This document shows positions 48,344 to 60,458 of a stretch of 64,000 nt of DNA, piece after piece. How positions within the stretch are numbered: position 1 is the stretch's first letter; each line of letters begins with the position of its first letter. Where the stretch lies: NCBI GenBank assembly GCA_009192285.1, contig CM018604.1:5365746-5429745 (forward strand), given 5' to 3'. The stretch comes from Morchella semilibera. Taxonomy: Eukaryota; Ascomycota; Pezizomycetes; Pezizales; Morchellaceae. The position numbers were made by a program, and so were the translations under genes. Under the pieces are notes generated by a model. That model saw only the letters and a program-made list of their open reading frames with translations, did not search any database and had not been told where the DNA came from.

Positions 48344-49441
48344 TGGTATGTATTGCTTTTCTTTCCCGGTGTATTTGCTTTTTGGTTGGAACGTTGACGT
48401 CGGAGAATTGTTTTTCCGGTGGAGTGGGTTAGGTGTGGAGGTGGAGGTGGTTCGTTGACTGATAGATCTCGAGGTAGAGTAGATAGGATTAACAGTCCAG
48501 GCCGCGAAATGTAGATCTACTAATATTACATACATCCACACATGTAGTCTAGAACTGTAGACCAGTGCAGGCAGGTAAGAAGGACTGTCTGTCTCTGCGT
48601 TCGTAGCCCAGGAAGTGTCTCTAGACAGACACACCACAGATGCATACACAGCAAAGAGCAAGGCCAGGCAATGAATCAACCGATCAATCAGACCAGTGGC
48701 ACATGTGCAGATAGATGTATAGCCATATATATGAGCTGAGTACATACATGTAGTTAACGTAGATTAAGAGTCTCAACGATACATGTATCAACCGACCCGG
48801 AATCACTCGCAGAAAACAGCCAACATCACCCGTCCCCATCTACGTACGCCACGAGTGATAATCCATGGCCCACAACCACAACCACAACCACAGCCACAAC
48901 CACCAGTACGTATTCCCCCCCAAGCATGCATTTTTGATATTTTTTGTTTTTCCCGCCTACCGGAACAGAGAGAAAAAGGGAGAAAAAAGCCAGCACAAAA
49001 AACAACAACACGCAATAAAAGAAAAAAAGCAGTTATAACGCCTGAGGAGCTGTTGGCCTCCTCTTCCTCCTCCTCCTGCTCTTGGTCCACGTATGTATGC
49101 ACCCCCACGGCCCTCATCGATGCTGATGGATGGGCGGTACGGGTGCTGTAGGCAAGTAATGAAAACTATACTAGCCAGCAGTCTCATTACCTGAGAAAGA
49201 AGAGAGAGGCGGAACAGAAAGGCAAGAGCAAATAATAAAAAAAAGAAAAAGAAATAAAACGCAAGAGAAGAAAGAAGCTAATACTCTAACAGCTAATAAA
49301 AGGCTAAAAAAAAATCAATTAAATTGAAAAAAGGGGGAGTAAAAAAAAAAAAGAAGCTAAAGACAGTAAGGAGGAGGTCAATGGGGGCCCGGTAATCAGG
49401 CCTCTATCAAGGGATAGAGCCAGAGGAGGGGAGAGGAGAGG
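48344..49441. other. Intergenic: TFIIIC 5' flank
   Basis: Includes the TFIIIC promoter and leader, two TACATGTA copies (48747, 48780), and a CAACCA-type hexamer microsatellite at about 48870-48905. A plus-strand frame from 48783 is made mostly by that repeat and is not accepted as a gene. 49200-49370 is purine-rich. Confidence 0.5.
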
Positions 49442-50805
49442 TCAGATTGGCAGTGCCTCAATCTGCATCCTCATGACCGCACTCCTCATCAGCTCATCCC
49501 TGAGACTCTCACTCATCCTCCCCTGTGATTGCTGCTGCTGCTGCTGCTGCTCTGGCTCCGTCTGTGAGGGCGCTGCCGGCACCGCCGACGCTTCACCTCC
49601 ATTCCCACCTCCACTTCCGCCTCCGCCTCCACCTCCACTTGCACTCCCGCCTCCACTCCCACTTGCAATCCCACTGCTCGCCATGGCCCGCCTCATCTCC
49701 CTCCTCGTGCTGCTCAGCACCGCAAACTCACTCGCCAGAAGGTCTATCCTCGTCTGCATAGCCCTGAGTCTCGCCTCACGCACTCGCAGGCTCGCAACCG
49801 TTGCCGCGGTCCCAGCGGTCGTTGTCGGCGGGTCCGTCGGTGAGAAGCTGGTGGAGCTCAACATAAAGTCCTGCAGCGCACCGATGCGCCGTATCTGAGA
49901 GACCAACGTGTCGAAGCTATCCTGCCGGCTCAGAGACGGCAACGCCGCCGACGACAAGGAAGGAGGCGGTGGCAGCGGCGGCCACGCGATCGGAGAAGCA
50001 GACGGCAAAAACTGCCTAGCCTCCACAGAGGCCCTCGGGTCCTGCGCTGGAGGGTCCCTCAAGGCGGGGGGGAGCTGTGGCGGCGGGGCCCGCGCAGGCT
50101 GTGACGTCCCAGCGAGGGCCGCCATCGGGTCCTGCGCTGGAGGGTCCCTCAAGGCGGGGGGAAGCTGTGGCGGCGAGACCCGTGCTCGGAAGTTCCAATA
50201 TATCCCCGGGATCCTGTCCTCGTCTCCCTCGGCCTCCTCTCCACCACCCTCCTCCTCATCACCCTCTGCGGCCCGGGGCCTCCCCGAGATCTGTGGCGGC
50301 AGTACGGGAGGCGGTGGTATACCAGCGAGGATCCGCCTGCGCCCTGCAGGAGTGTGTTCGTAGAGGCTCCCCCACCTCCCCGGCCTCCCACCAGTCTCGG
50401 AGCCAATGCGCCTGCGCAAGGCCAGGAGGCCCTGGAGCTGTCGTTCTGTGCTATCACGAGTGCTCGTCTCACGCAAGAACTCGTCGAGCGTGAGCATGGA
50501 GCTGTCGTTGCGTATCACCATTGGCTCTGCTGGGGCAGAAGTAGTGGCAGTGGAAGATCCGGAGGAGGACGACGACGACGACGACGACGACGATGTGTGG
50601 TAGGTCAAGGGTGAGACACAGGGAGGTAGGGCTTGCTGCTTGTTGGCATCGTCTGAGGCGTTGCTATCTGTATTTCCCGGAGGTGGTCTCCATACTGGGG
50701 TGAGAGAGTTAGCTGTAAGTACTCACACCTGGACTAACATAGGGGGGTGCAGAAATAAAAGGAGTGTATAGAGAGCATGATCGATGACGTACAGGGCCTA
50801 CCCAT
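49442..50805 (-). CDS. Low-complexity orphan protein with internal repeats, 2 exons
   Basis: A 13-base first exon (50805-50793, starting MGRP) joined over a 98-bp intron (GTACGT donor, ctaact branch, ccccag acceptor) to 50694-49442 gives 421 aa. The large frame itself has no ATG until MVIRNDSS, so this tiny exon is the best explanation but is tentative. Features in order: Pro/Asn-rich start, poly-Ser from a (GAC)n tract, a conserved-looking segment LTLDEFLRETSTRDSTERQL, an acidic stretch, two copies of PPQLPPALRDPPAQDP exactly 30 codons apart, a helical region (SFDTLVSQIRRIGALQDFML, then VASLRVREARLRAMQTRIDL), a Gly-rich run, poly-Gln, and a helical C-terminus. No named domain. Possibly a disordered nuclear or cytoplasmic scaffold; function unknown. 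Confidence 0.55.
50035..50174 (-). repeat. Direct repeat of about 50 bp, period 90 bp
   Basis: 50035-50084 and 50125-50174 are nearly identical (differences include g/a at 50072/50162) and lie exactly 90 bases apart, keeping the reading frame and duplicating PPQLPPALRDPPAQDP in the orphan protein. Recent in-frame duplication is likely. Confidence 0.8.
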
Positions 50806-52027
50806 GGCGGGTGAAAGCTTTCTCGGAAGATGGGAGAGAGAGGGGGGGGTGGGTGTATTTTGGTTGTATTGGGGGTGGTGTTGGGAGACCTGAGAGGATG
50901 GGCTAACGAGGATCGGGTGAGAGAGCGATGTAGAGATAGAGAGGCAGGTAATTATAAGTAGAGATGTTTTCTTATTGGGTGGGTCGGAAGGATGAGTTGT
51001 TTCGTTCCGGAGGGTTGTGCGAGAAGGGAAGAAAAGTAGTGAGTGAGTGAGTGAGTGAGAGGTTTCTAACACCTTCCCACCCCTGCTGCCTGCCTGCCTG
51101 CCTGCCTGCCTGTGCTGCATATTACTTATGGGATGGGCATCTAAATTACCGTCATTACAACAACACTCTACATTCTACACGTACATCCTTTCTACACATT
51201 AAATAATCTTCCCTGTTCAGTTCGTCTGCCCATCGATCCCCATCGCTCAATCGGTGTGTAACTACATGTACTTTTGTACCTACACACTACATGTATGTAC
51301 CTATCGCTCACGTACCCTTCCTTACATGTATGCACATTAATGGCCGCAACACCCAGTTTGAGACATCTGGTGCATCAGCCTTCTCGGGCTGGCGCGCGTG
51401 GAATTATAATAGAATGCTCTGTCCCATAGATTTACATACATGTATGTATCAGGTAACGTTCTATAGTAATACCTACATGTAGTAATATGTATTCCACCTC
51501 GGCTCATCTAGCTGATGCTCATCCTCATCTCATGTCCTAATGTACCTTCTGCATAAAATTTAACAACCCTATCGTATCCTATCCGTCTATGCATGAAGCT
51601 ACAGCTAGCTACATCTTTTTCTACTAGTATATGTAAAAATATATATATAAAATAAGAGGGAAAAGAATCCGCCTTTTAGCTCTAGAATGGTAAATATCTA
51701 CTATTTTTTTCTTTGCTTTTTCTTAGAACTTTCCGATCCCAATCTAGTAATTGAAAGGAGTCCGTGAAGGAATAAGAGCAAGAAAAAGAAAAAAACAACT
51801 AAGGTGAAAAGGGCCGAAACCCTTGAAAACAAGTATCAAAAAGCAGTTGGGAAAAGGAAAAAAAATGAAAGATACCTTATAACGCCTCACGCCCACGCTT
51901 CTAATAAATAATTGCAAGCACAGCACAGCTAGCCCATATTAAAGCAAGTACAGCCCGCTACGGGTAAAAGAAAAATAAAAGAACCTACAAATATCCTGAA
52001 ACACCGTCCGCGTCAAACAGCCTCAGC
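50806..52027. other. Intergenic with tetranucleotide microsatellites
   Basis: Contains (GTGA)n near 51037-51060 and (TGCC)n near 51083-51112, and a cluster of five TACATGTA palindromes between about 51262 and 51480. No gene seen; the right end is the 3' flank of TRK. Confidence 0.55.
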
Positions 52028-54831
52028 CTAATCATCAGCCATTGCCTGACTCACAAAACTCCTATTTCCCGTCATCGGCCGTCCAACCTGGCTAAAAGAG
52101 CTTCCTCTCCGTCTCAGCGCGCGCTTCTGTGCATCTGCCGCCTCGTTTTTATGAAGGCTCTCACTAGGCAGTAGGATGGCGCGATCAAGCTCGTAGGGAA
52201 GACCACGATGGCGCCCACGAATCTGCATAGCGACAATGACAAGCTTAGAAACGACAGAGAATTGGCCAGTAAACGCCGTATTAAATCCAGGGTAGCCGAG
52301 GGATAATCCGACAGTACCGTAGGCTGATACAACCTCGAATAGAACCGCGAATGTCGTAAATGCCTGACTAAGATTAGCTGGTGAACTATAAAGATAAAGT
52401 AAGAAGCTTACATAGTCATTATTATTCTCGATGTGGCTACCCTCTGCAATTGTGATAATAAAGAGCCCAAGAAAGATGTACCACAAATCGAAGGACAGTT
52501 GCTTCCGCAAATGTGCGCCGACGAAACTAGTCTTAGCATTGGAGGCCTCGTCTTCCCCATCATCGTTGGCATAAATACCGAGGGAGCTTTCCTCGTAAAC
52601 ATTGGTTTTACGGACAGAGATAGCGATGGGAAAGACGGAGATATACATCATGACCATGTAGCTGACCTGGATGGCAGGGTGGAGTTCTGCGAGGTTGACT
52701 ACACTGGTTCCCGAAGTTCTTGTGCTCGCGGCTTGGAATATCGCGCCCATGATACGAGAACCAACAGGGATGTCGGTGACGTCCTTATCTTTGAGATCTA
52801 GAACAATGAAGAGGATCACATCCGAGATATTGAGGAAAGCAAGCATCCAGAAGAGCATCCAGGTTGTGCCAGAGGGGAAGAGAAGTGTAAAGCAACGGCG
52901 GGGATGATCGAGAAGAAAGTTAAGGCACTCGCGATATGAGGAACCCTCCGGGCAAATTTTGAAGCCGAGCCATATGATGAGACGTAGAAGACAAGGGAAC
53001 CCAGTGTTTCCAATTACAATGAGGAAGGACATGATGATTAGGATGAAGGTTGCCCGCTGGAAAGATACCATGGAGTCTGGAGTGAGCGTGAATCCTAAAT
53101 CATTAAACGCCGTCTGGGAAGTGTAGATCGCCCTGGAATTGGTTAGTCTATATAAGGGTAGAGTGAGATCTCATGTCTGGCCCAGGATATATAATACACA
53201 CCACCAGGTCGGATTCACACCAACAGACTTGATATAGTCCTTGTAGTGAGTCATGTTATTGATCCATGGGATGAAACAAACCACCCCGAAAAGGTGGAAA
53301 AACACGTAGTATCCCACTAATACTTTTGCCAGTAACTTCAAACTCCTATACTCGATGCCTCCCAATTCGTCCCTCTGTTCATCAGTCAAATCCACGAAAT
53401 TTGAATTTCTTCCCAATGTCGGCTGATAACTCAGATATGGCATAGCCGGGGGCTCCTTTGTCGCTTTCCTGGAGAAGCGTGAAAGTGGACTCATATTCCG
53501 TTTCCGGGGGTGGGGACCCATTGCAAAGGCACTAGTCACTACACGTTCAACTGTCGAAACACGGGGCAAAAGGTTGGTGGAGAAGCGACGCAGGCGCATA
53601 GATCCGTTCGTGGCAGCATTTCCCAAAGAAATAGTACGGGACGCAGGAATACCATAGATGCTTGAACGTCCAAGATCCGCATCATTGGTGGTGCGGGCTC
53701 GCTGGAGCGTATTTGCATCATCATCCTCATCAACCTCATGCGCGCGATCCCCCTGCTCAAACTCTCTCGGGCCAGGAATTCTCAGCGCTTTTCCTGAACT
53801 CGGGGCGCGTCGGTTCTCTGCAAAGGCAATATGGGGTGCGTTTAGATTTCCCGGGTCATTCCCCCCGGGCCGCGGCGACGGAAGGTTAACGAATTGAATA
53901 TTCGCATTTTCTTGGTTCCTCTGGGGCCTATCACCATCCATAAGTTCGCTGCCAATGTTCCCCATTCTAGACCTTAATTCATACATACCCTTCAGTTGAG
54001 GAGGACCCCCGACTAGGCGTGCGATCTCTTCCCCGATGTTCCATAAATGAGCTTCGAGAATCCATTGGCGAGAATCCCTCTGGTATTAATGTAGAATCAG
54101 GGATAACCGCGGTCGTTTCTGAAGAGGTCCGTTCCGCCTCAACTCCCGGAGCTGGTTTGTCTGGAGACGGTGCACGAGATTCGCAATGTAGAACCTTGAT
54201 TTCGCGGTCACCAACACCGCGCTCCTCGCGATCAATTCCTTCAGTGGGTGCGAATAAAGTTGCGGAGCGACCGGTTTTAGCTCTGGATGGTTGTCGGCTA
54301 AGGGCGACTACAGATTGTTAATCTCACTTTACTTTTAAATTCGGGAGCCTACATACCAATGTTCTCGAAACGCTTTTCAAACCAGTATAATCTTACAAAA
54401 ACGACAAATGTGTTGATAAATATCGGGGTTGTGATTAAAGGCACAATATACATGACAATTTGCTGGTAAAGCTTTATGGTATTGACGTCGACTCTAGAGC
54501 TCCCAATTAGTGCATGATCCTCCCCATTGAATCCAACCCTTGATTCAACTTACGTATTTATACCTGACTGAGTAGCACTTCCACTAGCAAACACCAACGC
54601 ATCGATATATGCCATGTTTTTCATTGGATATATTATCACCGAACCAAGTATAATAACGCTAACGATGTACAAATCTGTTTGTCAATGGCAGATTTATGTT
54701 AGTTGCACATGCCCAAGCAAAGAGGCCCTGCCGGGCAATCGCGTAAAGTACTCTTCTGGAAGCGGCAACTCACAATGCGCGGTGATAAAACTCAATCTAG
54801 GCTTCAAAGTCCATTTTTTTGGCTCACCCAT
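52028..54831 (-). CDS. TRK1: High-affinity potassium transporter Trk, 7 exons
   Basis: Plasma-membrane K+ uptake protein of the Trk/HKT superfamily. Exons 54831-54774, 54674-54554, 54493-54357, 54307-53989, 53927-53202, 53132-52412 and 52363-52028 encode 805 aa. Landmarks: MGEPKKWTLKPRLSF and HYLYIVSVIILGS (first pair of helices), AYIDALVFASGSATQSGINT (first selectivity loop), a long polar cytosolic loop (residues about 110-375), NPTWWAIYTSQTAFNDLGFT, ILIIMSFLIVIGNTGFPCLL, MGAIFQAASTRTSGTSVVNL, LFEVVSAYGTVGLSLGYPG and the hallmark MQIRGRHRGLPYELDRAILL near the end. The 48-bp sixth intron (52364-52411) has no stop and keeps frame, so it is easily read through. The fourth intron (53928-53988) is less certain: a 40-bp alternative acceptor at 53949, or a 1-bp indel, would also restore frame. 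Confidence 0.93.
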
Positions 54832-57800
54832 ATCTCCGGTACGGGAAAGAGAAGGGGGAGGGTGTCAAACAAAAAAAAAACCTCGTGTTCCTGTACTCCT
54901 GTATTACTCCCGGCAATGCTGAGATATGATGGTTGATGTTCTTCTGTGGAATAAGGACGAGACAACGACGGGAGTGGGACCGAGATCTTCTGCACAACCA
55001 CGCAGACTGGTGGCGAGGGCTGGAGAATTTAAGGCCAACTCAACTAGTAAGGGACGAGAAAAGTGGATACCAGGCTTGAGTAATATAAGGGAATTATCCG
55101 CGCTAGTCTATTTACCGTCAATGTACAGAGGCTACTGTTCTGAACTGTGCATCTAGAGGGTTATTATCAACTTGGCTTAATATTCAAACAATCAAGGGTG
55201 GTCTGGGAGGATGAGTTGGTGGCGGGCTGAGATAGGTGGGGGACAAAGGAAGGGACGAATAAATCTGGTAGTAGCAAAACGGAGTAGAGTGACAGACTGG
55301 GCAGACTTGGTAGGATTGCAAGTTGAAAGGGAAAGAGAGAGAAAGGGTTCAGGTTTCAACTTTTGTTCAACTAGCTAAGGCAGCGGCTGATCCTTGGAGT
55401 TGGGAATGAATGAACACCTAGGCTCCTATCGACGAACAGGTGTGGGACGATGGGGGGAAAGTGTCCCATATCGTGGGAGAGATCGTTGGTGAACTACATA
55501 TCCTCCTCCTCCTCCTCCTCCCCCCGTGTACCACGACTTGGGAACGGGTTATTGCATGTGGCGGTGCCCATAGAGCACCCTACTGCCAGCCTCAGGCAGC
55601 GTTACATGGTACCATAGTCTCACCAGGCACCATCTCGGACAAACAAGGGCCAAGATCATAACTTTCATCGACCCGAGAAATACGATAACTCCTAGATCTT
55701 CCCCAGAATTGATCCTAGGAGCACTATCACGCATACAACTCTTTCGTGCAATTGCCCTAGCTCTACCTCCAACACTTCCCCCACCTCAATCTCTTCCAGT
55801 GGGGAAACGGGGGGATGGCATTGTGCACTGTGATGACGCGGGGCAGTGGTGGTAATAATTTTGCTACGTGTTGAATCCAATGGTAAAAGGTCCTATGGGA
55901 GCTTACTTCCGCCCCCACATCAAATATGTCGAGTTGAACTGCAGAGCTTCCTGTTTTTCCGGTGTCGAATGGAGTCGTCAGACAAACTGCAGCACAGCAC
56001 CTGTCTGGGTCCTGCACACTGCATCAAAACCGACATCCCGACACGTGCTTACATGCTAAGTTTCTACTGCATCCTCGACAAGTGTAATTGATTAAACCTC
56101 TATCTAGAGGATAAATCCTGTATCGATACATTGAAAGATACCAGCCGCACTGGCAGAGGAATACGTAGCACTGCCAGAACATCAATTTCTATACTTCTCC
56201 TTTTTTCTCTTTGTCGCAACCCACACTCCCCCCCGGGGCGCCGTAGGGCTCCTTCTACCTCCTGGATCTTCGATTTCCCGGGAGCCTGTCCCTTGACTAC
56301 CTCCCCTGCTGTCCGATAAACTCGGCAATGCCTGCAAGCATGCATAGCAACGCCAGGTCTCCGATATATCAGTCTCGGCTTATTGGTTTTCTCCCCAACC
56401 AGATTCGCATCCGCAATTTCCGGCGGGAACGGGTTCTACGCCGCATTCCGCCATCGCCTCCATAGTGATAGATAAGATATTATTGTATTGACACAAATAA
56501 TCTTACGAATAATGAGTGCAGAATCCCTTTCGATCGTCATAGGCCCCGCAAGCATCGGGTTATTTGCGTATGAAGTGCATCATATTTCAATGACGGACGG
56601 CACTTGTCCTCTTCTTGGGTTGGACGGAAAGTAGAACCATGGCTTGTACGCTTTCAGCTGAAGACTGTTAAACATTTTTCCGGGATGAGCGCAAAGGGAG
56701 TGGTGAATACTCGACAGAAACTTGGTAGGGGGTGGTTTAGGGGGTGGGTGCTAGGAAATTCCTTCCATGCTCTGACTATCAGACTATCAGAAACCTCGTC
56801 GATGTCTGAGCGTCAGCAAAGAAGAAGAAAAGCCAAGATTCGAGACTCCACTCCCTCGGACAGTGGCTTCCTCCTAACGGTTTCCGTCACACGCGATAAA
56901 CCCTGAACCTCAAGACAAGCCTTTTACACTCAGTGCCGAGCCGGGAGCTGCCGCAAGAGCCTGGAATACGGCTTGTAGACATCCTGTTCTGCCGGAACTG
57001 GTTGATAAGCCTTTGTAATTGTCTTGCTTTCTCCCTTTTCTTCCAGAGTTAGGGAAACGAAGTGGTCGCGTATCTGTTTGTTTAATCGGATTTGGAACTT
57101 GCCCGATCAGACTCGGGAGACTCTACCCTGCCATACGCCAAGAAACATTTCTCTCCATGAGATGCAACCTCGGTCACGTTAGTTGAGACTCCTATAGAAC
57201 AGCAAAAGCATAAAAAAATCAGGACGACCCGATCATCCCTTAAATGAAGAGGAAAAAATAAAATCGCGCAAAACACATACTAGTGAAAAAAAAAAAAAAA
57301 AAAAAGGTGTACAATAGAACCATTTCCCCACTCCATTTTACCACCTGCCAACCTTACCTGCCTGTATATAGAGGGGAACAAGTACTCGATCGAAAGAGCT
57401 TGATCACAAGTAAGATCTAAAGTGCAAAACACACATAGAGGCTCAGTCATAATATGCACTGCCACAGAAATCCCCATTGAACTATGCATTATCAGAAACG
57501 TCATCACTCAACACTGCAATACCAAAGGTCAGATCTAACTAGACCACCGTTTTGACTGCATGTCATCCAGGAGCGAGATCATGCAGTACGCCATCAACAC
57601 GCCCAATTACACAAGTTTCTCTAAATGGCACCTGTAACCTGAGTATGTCTTTATGGCGGTCTATTCTACTTAAACTTCTTTTCACCGAGAAGGGAGAGCA
57701 AGGGAAAAATGCATTTATGCACTCGTAGCCAATTTCCAAGCAGACGAAAACCAACATATATCTGTCAATTACCCCCTTCTAACTGGTAAGTAAACGAACC

Positions 57801-59279
57801 AACCAACCAACCCCCCAAGTGCGAGCACGCTCATCAGTCCCATGATTGAAACCAAAACCTAAACCTAAAAACACAGAGTACTTTACATGTATGTATCTGC
57901 ATGCACACAGCACATACTCCCCACGAGGAAATCGCTAATCGAAATGGCTGGCTTTCTTTCCTTTTATTCTTAACCAACTCGTTACTGTCTCAATCGCCTG
58001 CCACATATGCAGCTCTTACTTATGTAGGTTTATAATTTACCTCGCCGCGATACATGAATGGACCGACCTTATGCATCATCCCGTCGTTTGCGCGCCTAGC
58101 GGCTCCTTCCTTAGTCAAGATGAGAATCTCTGATCAACCGTCGATTCCAAAACATTGACAGGCTGCAGCAGCCGGGGTATGGAGTGTAGGTATATTTGAA
58201 TCCGGGCCAACAGGTACCAAATACCTGGGGGTAATCGAGTGGACCACCACCCGCCGCTCCTCCTCCACGAAATACACGCGGGGTGGATGGGTGGGTACAT
58301 GTAGTGGCAGAGTGCTCTAGAGCTCTGTTCATAACGAACAGAACGGAATAGGAGTGTGATATGGGTACAGTACCCAGCTCCATCGCATGCATACAGTCAG
58401 AAAAACAAATTCATTTGCTACTTTACAGCCACGGTTTTCTATTACCTATCCGGGAAGATGGAGAGAAAAAAGTTAGACCCTGTCACGCAGCTACACAGGC
58501 GCAAAAGAGATCTTATGTGCTGAATCTTGGCATATGCGCTTCATTGCAGCATCTACTCAACTACATAAGGCGTAGTTTACCAAGAAAGCTATGCCTGCTG
58601 ATGTGAGAGCTCCTCCACCAATCCGGCGCACTTTTGCCCCCCGAATGGCAAGAACACATGTATGGGAAGATTTCAGGCAGGGTTAGAGGCAGTTCACATT
58701 AGATCCCAGATCCACTTACGTGTATCGAAGTCGGAACGGATTAACCCAACGGAACGGAAAATAGTTTTCCCTAAATGTGGCTTAGTGGTCTCGGATTCTG
58801 AGAGCCACGAGGATATGACAGCTGTCACAGTGGGCAGAAAAAGTGAAGTGCTGATATTAAGTAGAGTAGCTGTCATACATCATGTACCTACATGTACATG
58901 TACTTACATCTTATCAAAGAAGCTTCCCTAAAATAACCGAAGGAATTTTATTCTACGTGGGCTTCAGGACATATACTTACTACATGTATGCACTAACTAA
59001 CACTTAGAAGCTAGACCTCAAGGCTGAAATACATCATGATCAGGTACCGTATTCTTCTCTTCTCTTTCTTTCCTTCTTTCTTTTTTTTTTACAGTCAAAG
59101 TATCAGTAGAATTACCAGCCCAGCTACGACGCCATTCGCCATCCTCCCATATATCATTGTGTCAAAAAAGAATAAGAAAAAGGGAAAGGGAAAGGGGAGG
59201 GGAGGTTAAATGTGGCACATCTTTGTTTGAAAAATAGTGAAACAAGAGAGAATACCCATCCTTATACCTCTTCCAATAT
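54832..59279. other. 4.4-kb intergenic region upstream of TRK
   Basis: Starts with the TRK 5' flank. (CTC)n near 55500, A22 near 57283, and TACATGTA copies at 57893, 58302, 58890/58896 (overlapping) and 58981. No frame has a recognisable domain or exon context. The right end (59030-59279) is the RET3 3' flank with a TTTC-rich tract. Confidence 0.5.
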
Positions 59280-59965
59280 CTACATCCCTTGACGAAGTCT
59301 TTCTGCCAATTGTCGCTTTCCAAACTCCCAAGCGTTCAACAACCCCTGTTCTGAAAGGTCCAGATTTTTCATTCCGACAACCTCATTCTTCGGTGGTCTA
59401 CTAACACGGGATGCAATGGTCGCAGGGTCCGTCTCGAGGATGATTCCGTCATCAACAATTTCGTCAACGCATAGCGATACAATGTCATAGTTCTCCAGCA
59501 TGGTACGTTTATCCGTAATGTTCCTGTATATAAATGAGACTCTCGTATTCAATCCGTGATGGGACTTATATACCTCAACAGTAGGTTTAAGCTCTCCCGT
59601 AATGCCAGGAGTGTATGCCATAACAACATCTCGCTCTCCTCGGTCCCACCAACAACATAGATCATTACATCACTCTCGGCTTTAAAGACAACGATGCGTG
59701 AATCGTAGAGGATGATATCATTGTTTGATTTGGCAGTCTTGTCGACTAAGCCCTTCTCAAAGGCTTTTTGCTCTTTTGCTGTTGGGTATGGGTTTACAGT
59801 AGAGGGAGTAGAGTGAGGAGGGTGGTAGTACTTTGCGAGAATCCGAGAGCCATCGCTCGGGAGAGGATAAGGATTGCGTTTACCTATATGTGGGGGTTGA
59901 GATTAGTATAGTCTAACGATGGTGGGGTGCGGACATACCGATATGAGGGAGAGGTTAGGTGCCAT
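59280..59965 (-). CDS. RET3: Coatomer subunit zeta, 3 exons, one apparent frameshift
   Basis: Small subunit of the COPI coat that sorts Golgi-to-ER cargo; longin-like fold. Exons 59965-59939 (MAPNLSLIS), 59883-59574 and 59523-59280; introns of 55 bp (tactaat branch) and 50 bp. Recognisable: VNAILILS, DGSRILAKYYHPPHS, NPYPTAKEQKAFEKGL, NNDIILYDSRIVVFKAESDV, MIYVVGG, LLALRESLNLLLRNITDKRT, ENYDIVSLCVDEIVDDGIIL, ETDPATIASRVSRPP and the C-terminal LRQGM. Between ILILS and DGSRI there are five bases (about 59856-59860) where a multiple of three is needed, so one base appears to be missing; with it the protein is 193 aa, the usual size. Everything else is intact, which favours a sequence error over gene death. 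Divergent from the PPR gene. Confidence 0.92.
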
Positions 59966-60458
59966 TCCGGGCGAGCTTTTATATCCCAATTTAGATGTTT
60001 ATGAACTAGAGGAGTTGTTTGGGCGAAAGTGTTGAGCTGTGTGGGTGTGCTTGATGAGTTCAGGGAGAGGTTGAAGCTCAAGCTGTCTTTTGGGAGACGA
60101 AAGTTACCACATCTCTCTATTTGATGATGGTGCATACATGCACGAATGTGCCTTTTTGCCAACCATGCCCGGCTGTTCTTATTGCCTCTTGAGAGTGATC
60201 CGGTCTTATTAAGTATTGTTACTAGATAAATTTCTCTTGGTTTCATTGTATTTTTTCGTTATCTCCTTCAGCGTTGCCATACTGCGGCTCTTCATGCAGG
60301 TTGACGCTAAGATTAACTACAGTGATGAAAAGTTTCGGAAAACATTCTCATCCCTGCCCTTCCAAAAGTGCCCCACCCATTCGAATTCCTGTACTTCTCG
60401 AACTTTTGTCCCATCCGCCAATTGCAAATCGCCTTTCCTCCATACTGATTCCCAGGAT
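59966..60458. promoter_or_regulatory. Shared divergent promoter of RET3 and the PPR gene
   Basis: 493 bp separate the two divergent ATGs. The candidate elements seen are a tatcccaattta/tataaaag stretch at about 59978-59995, close to RET3, and a ttcattgtatttt stretch upstream of the PPR start. Bidirectional use is inferred from geometry only. Confidence 0.45.

Noticed and set aside
48783-49151. 122-aa plus-strand frame
   Set aside because: Largely a (CAACCA)n microsatellite read as Pro-Gln repeats; no conserved features.
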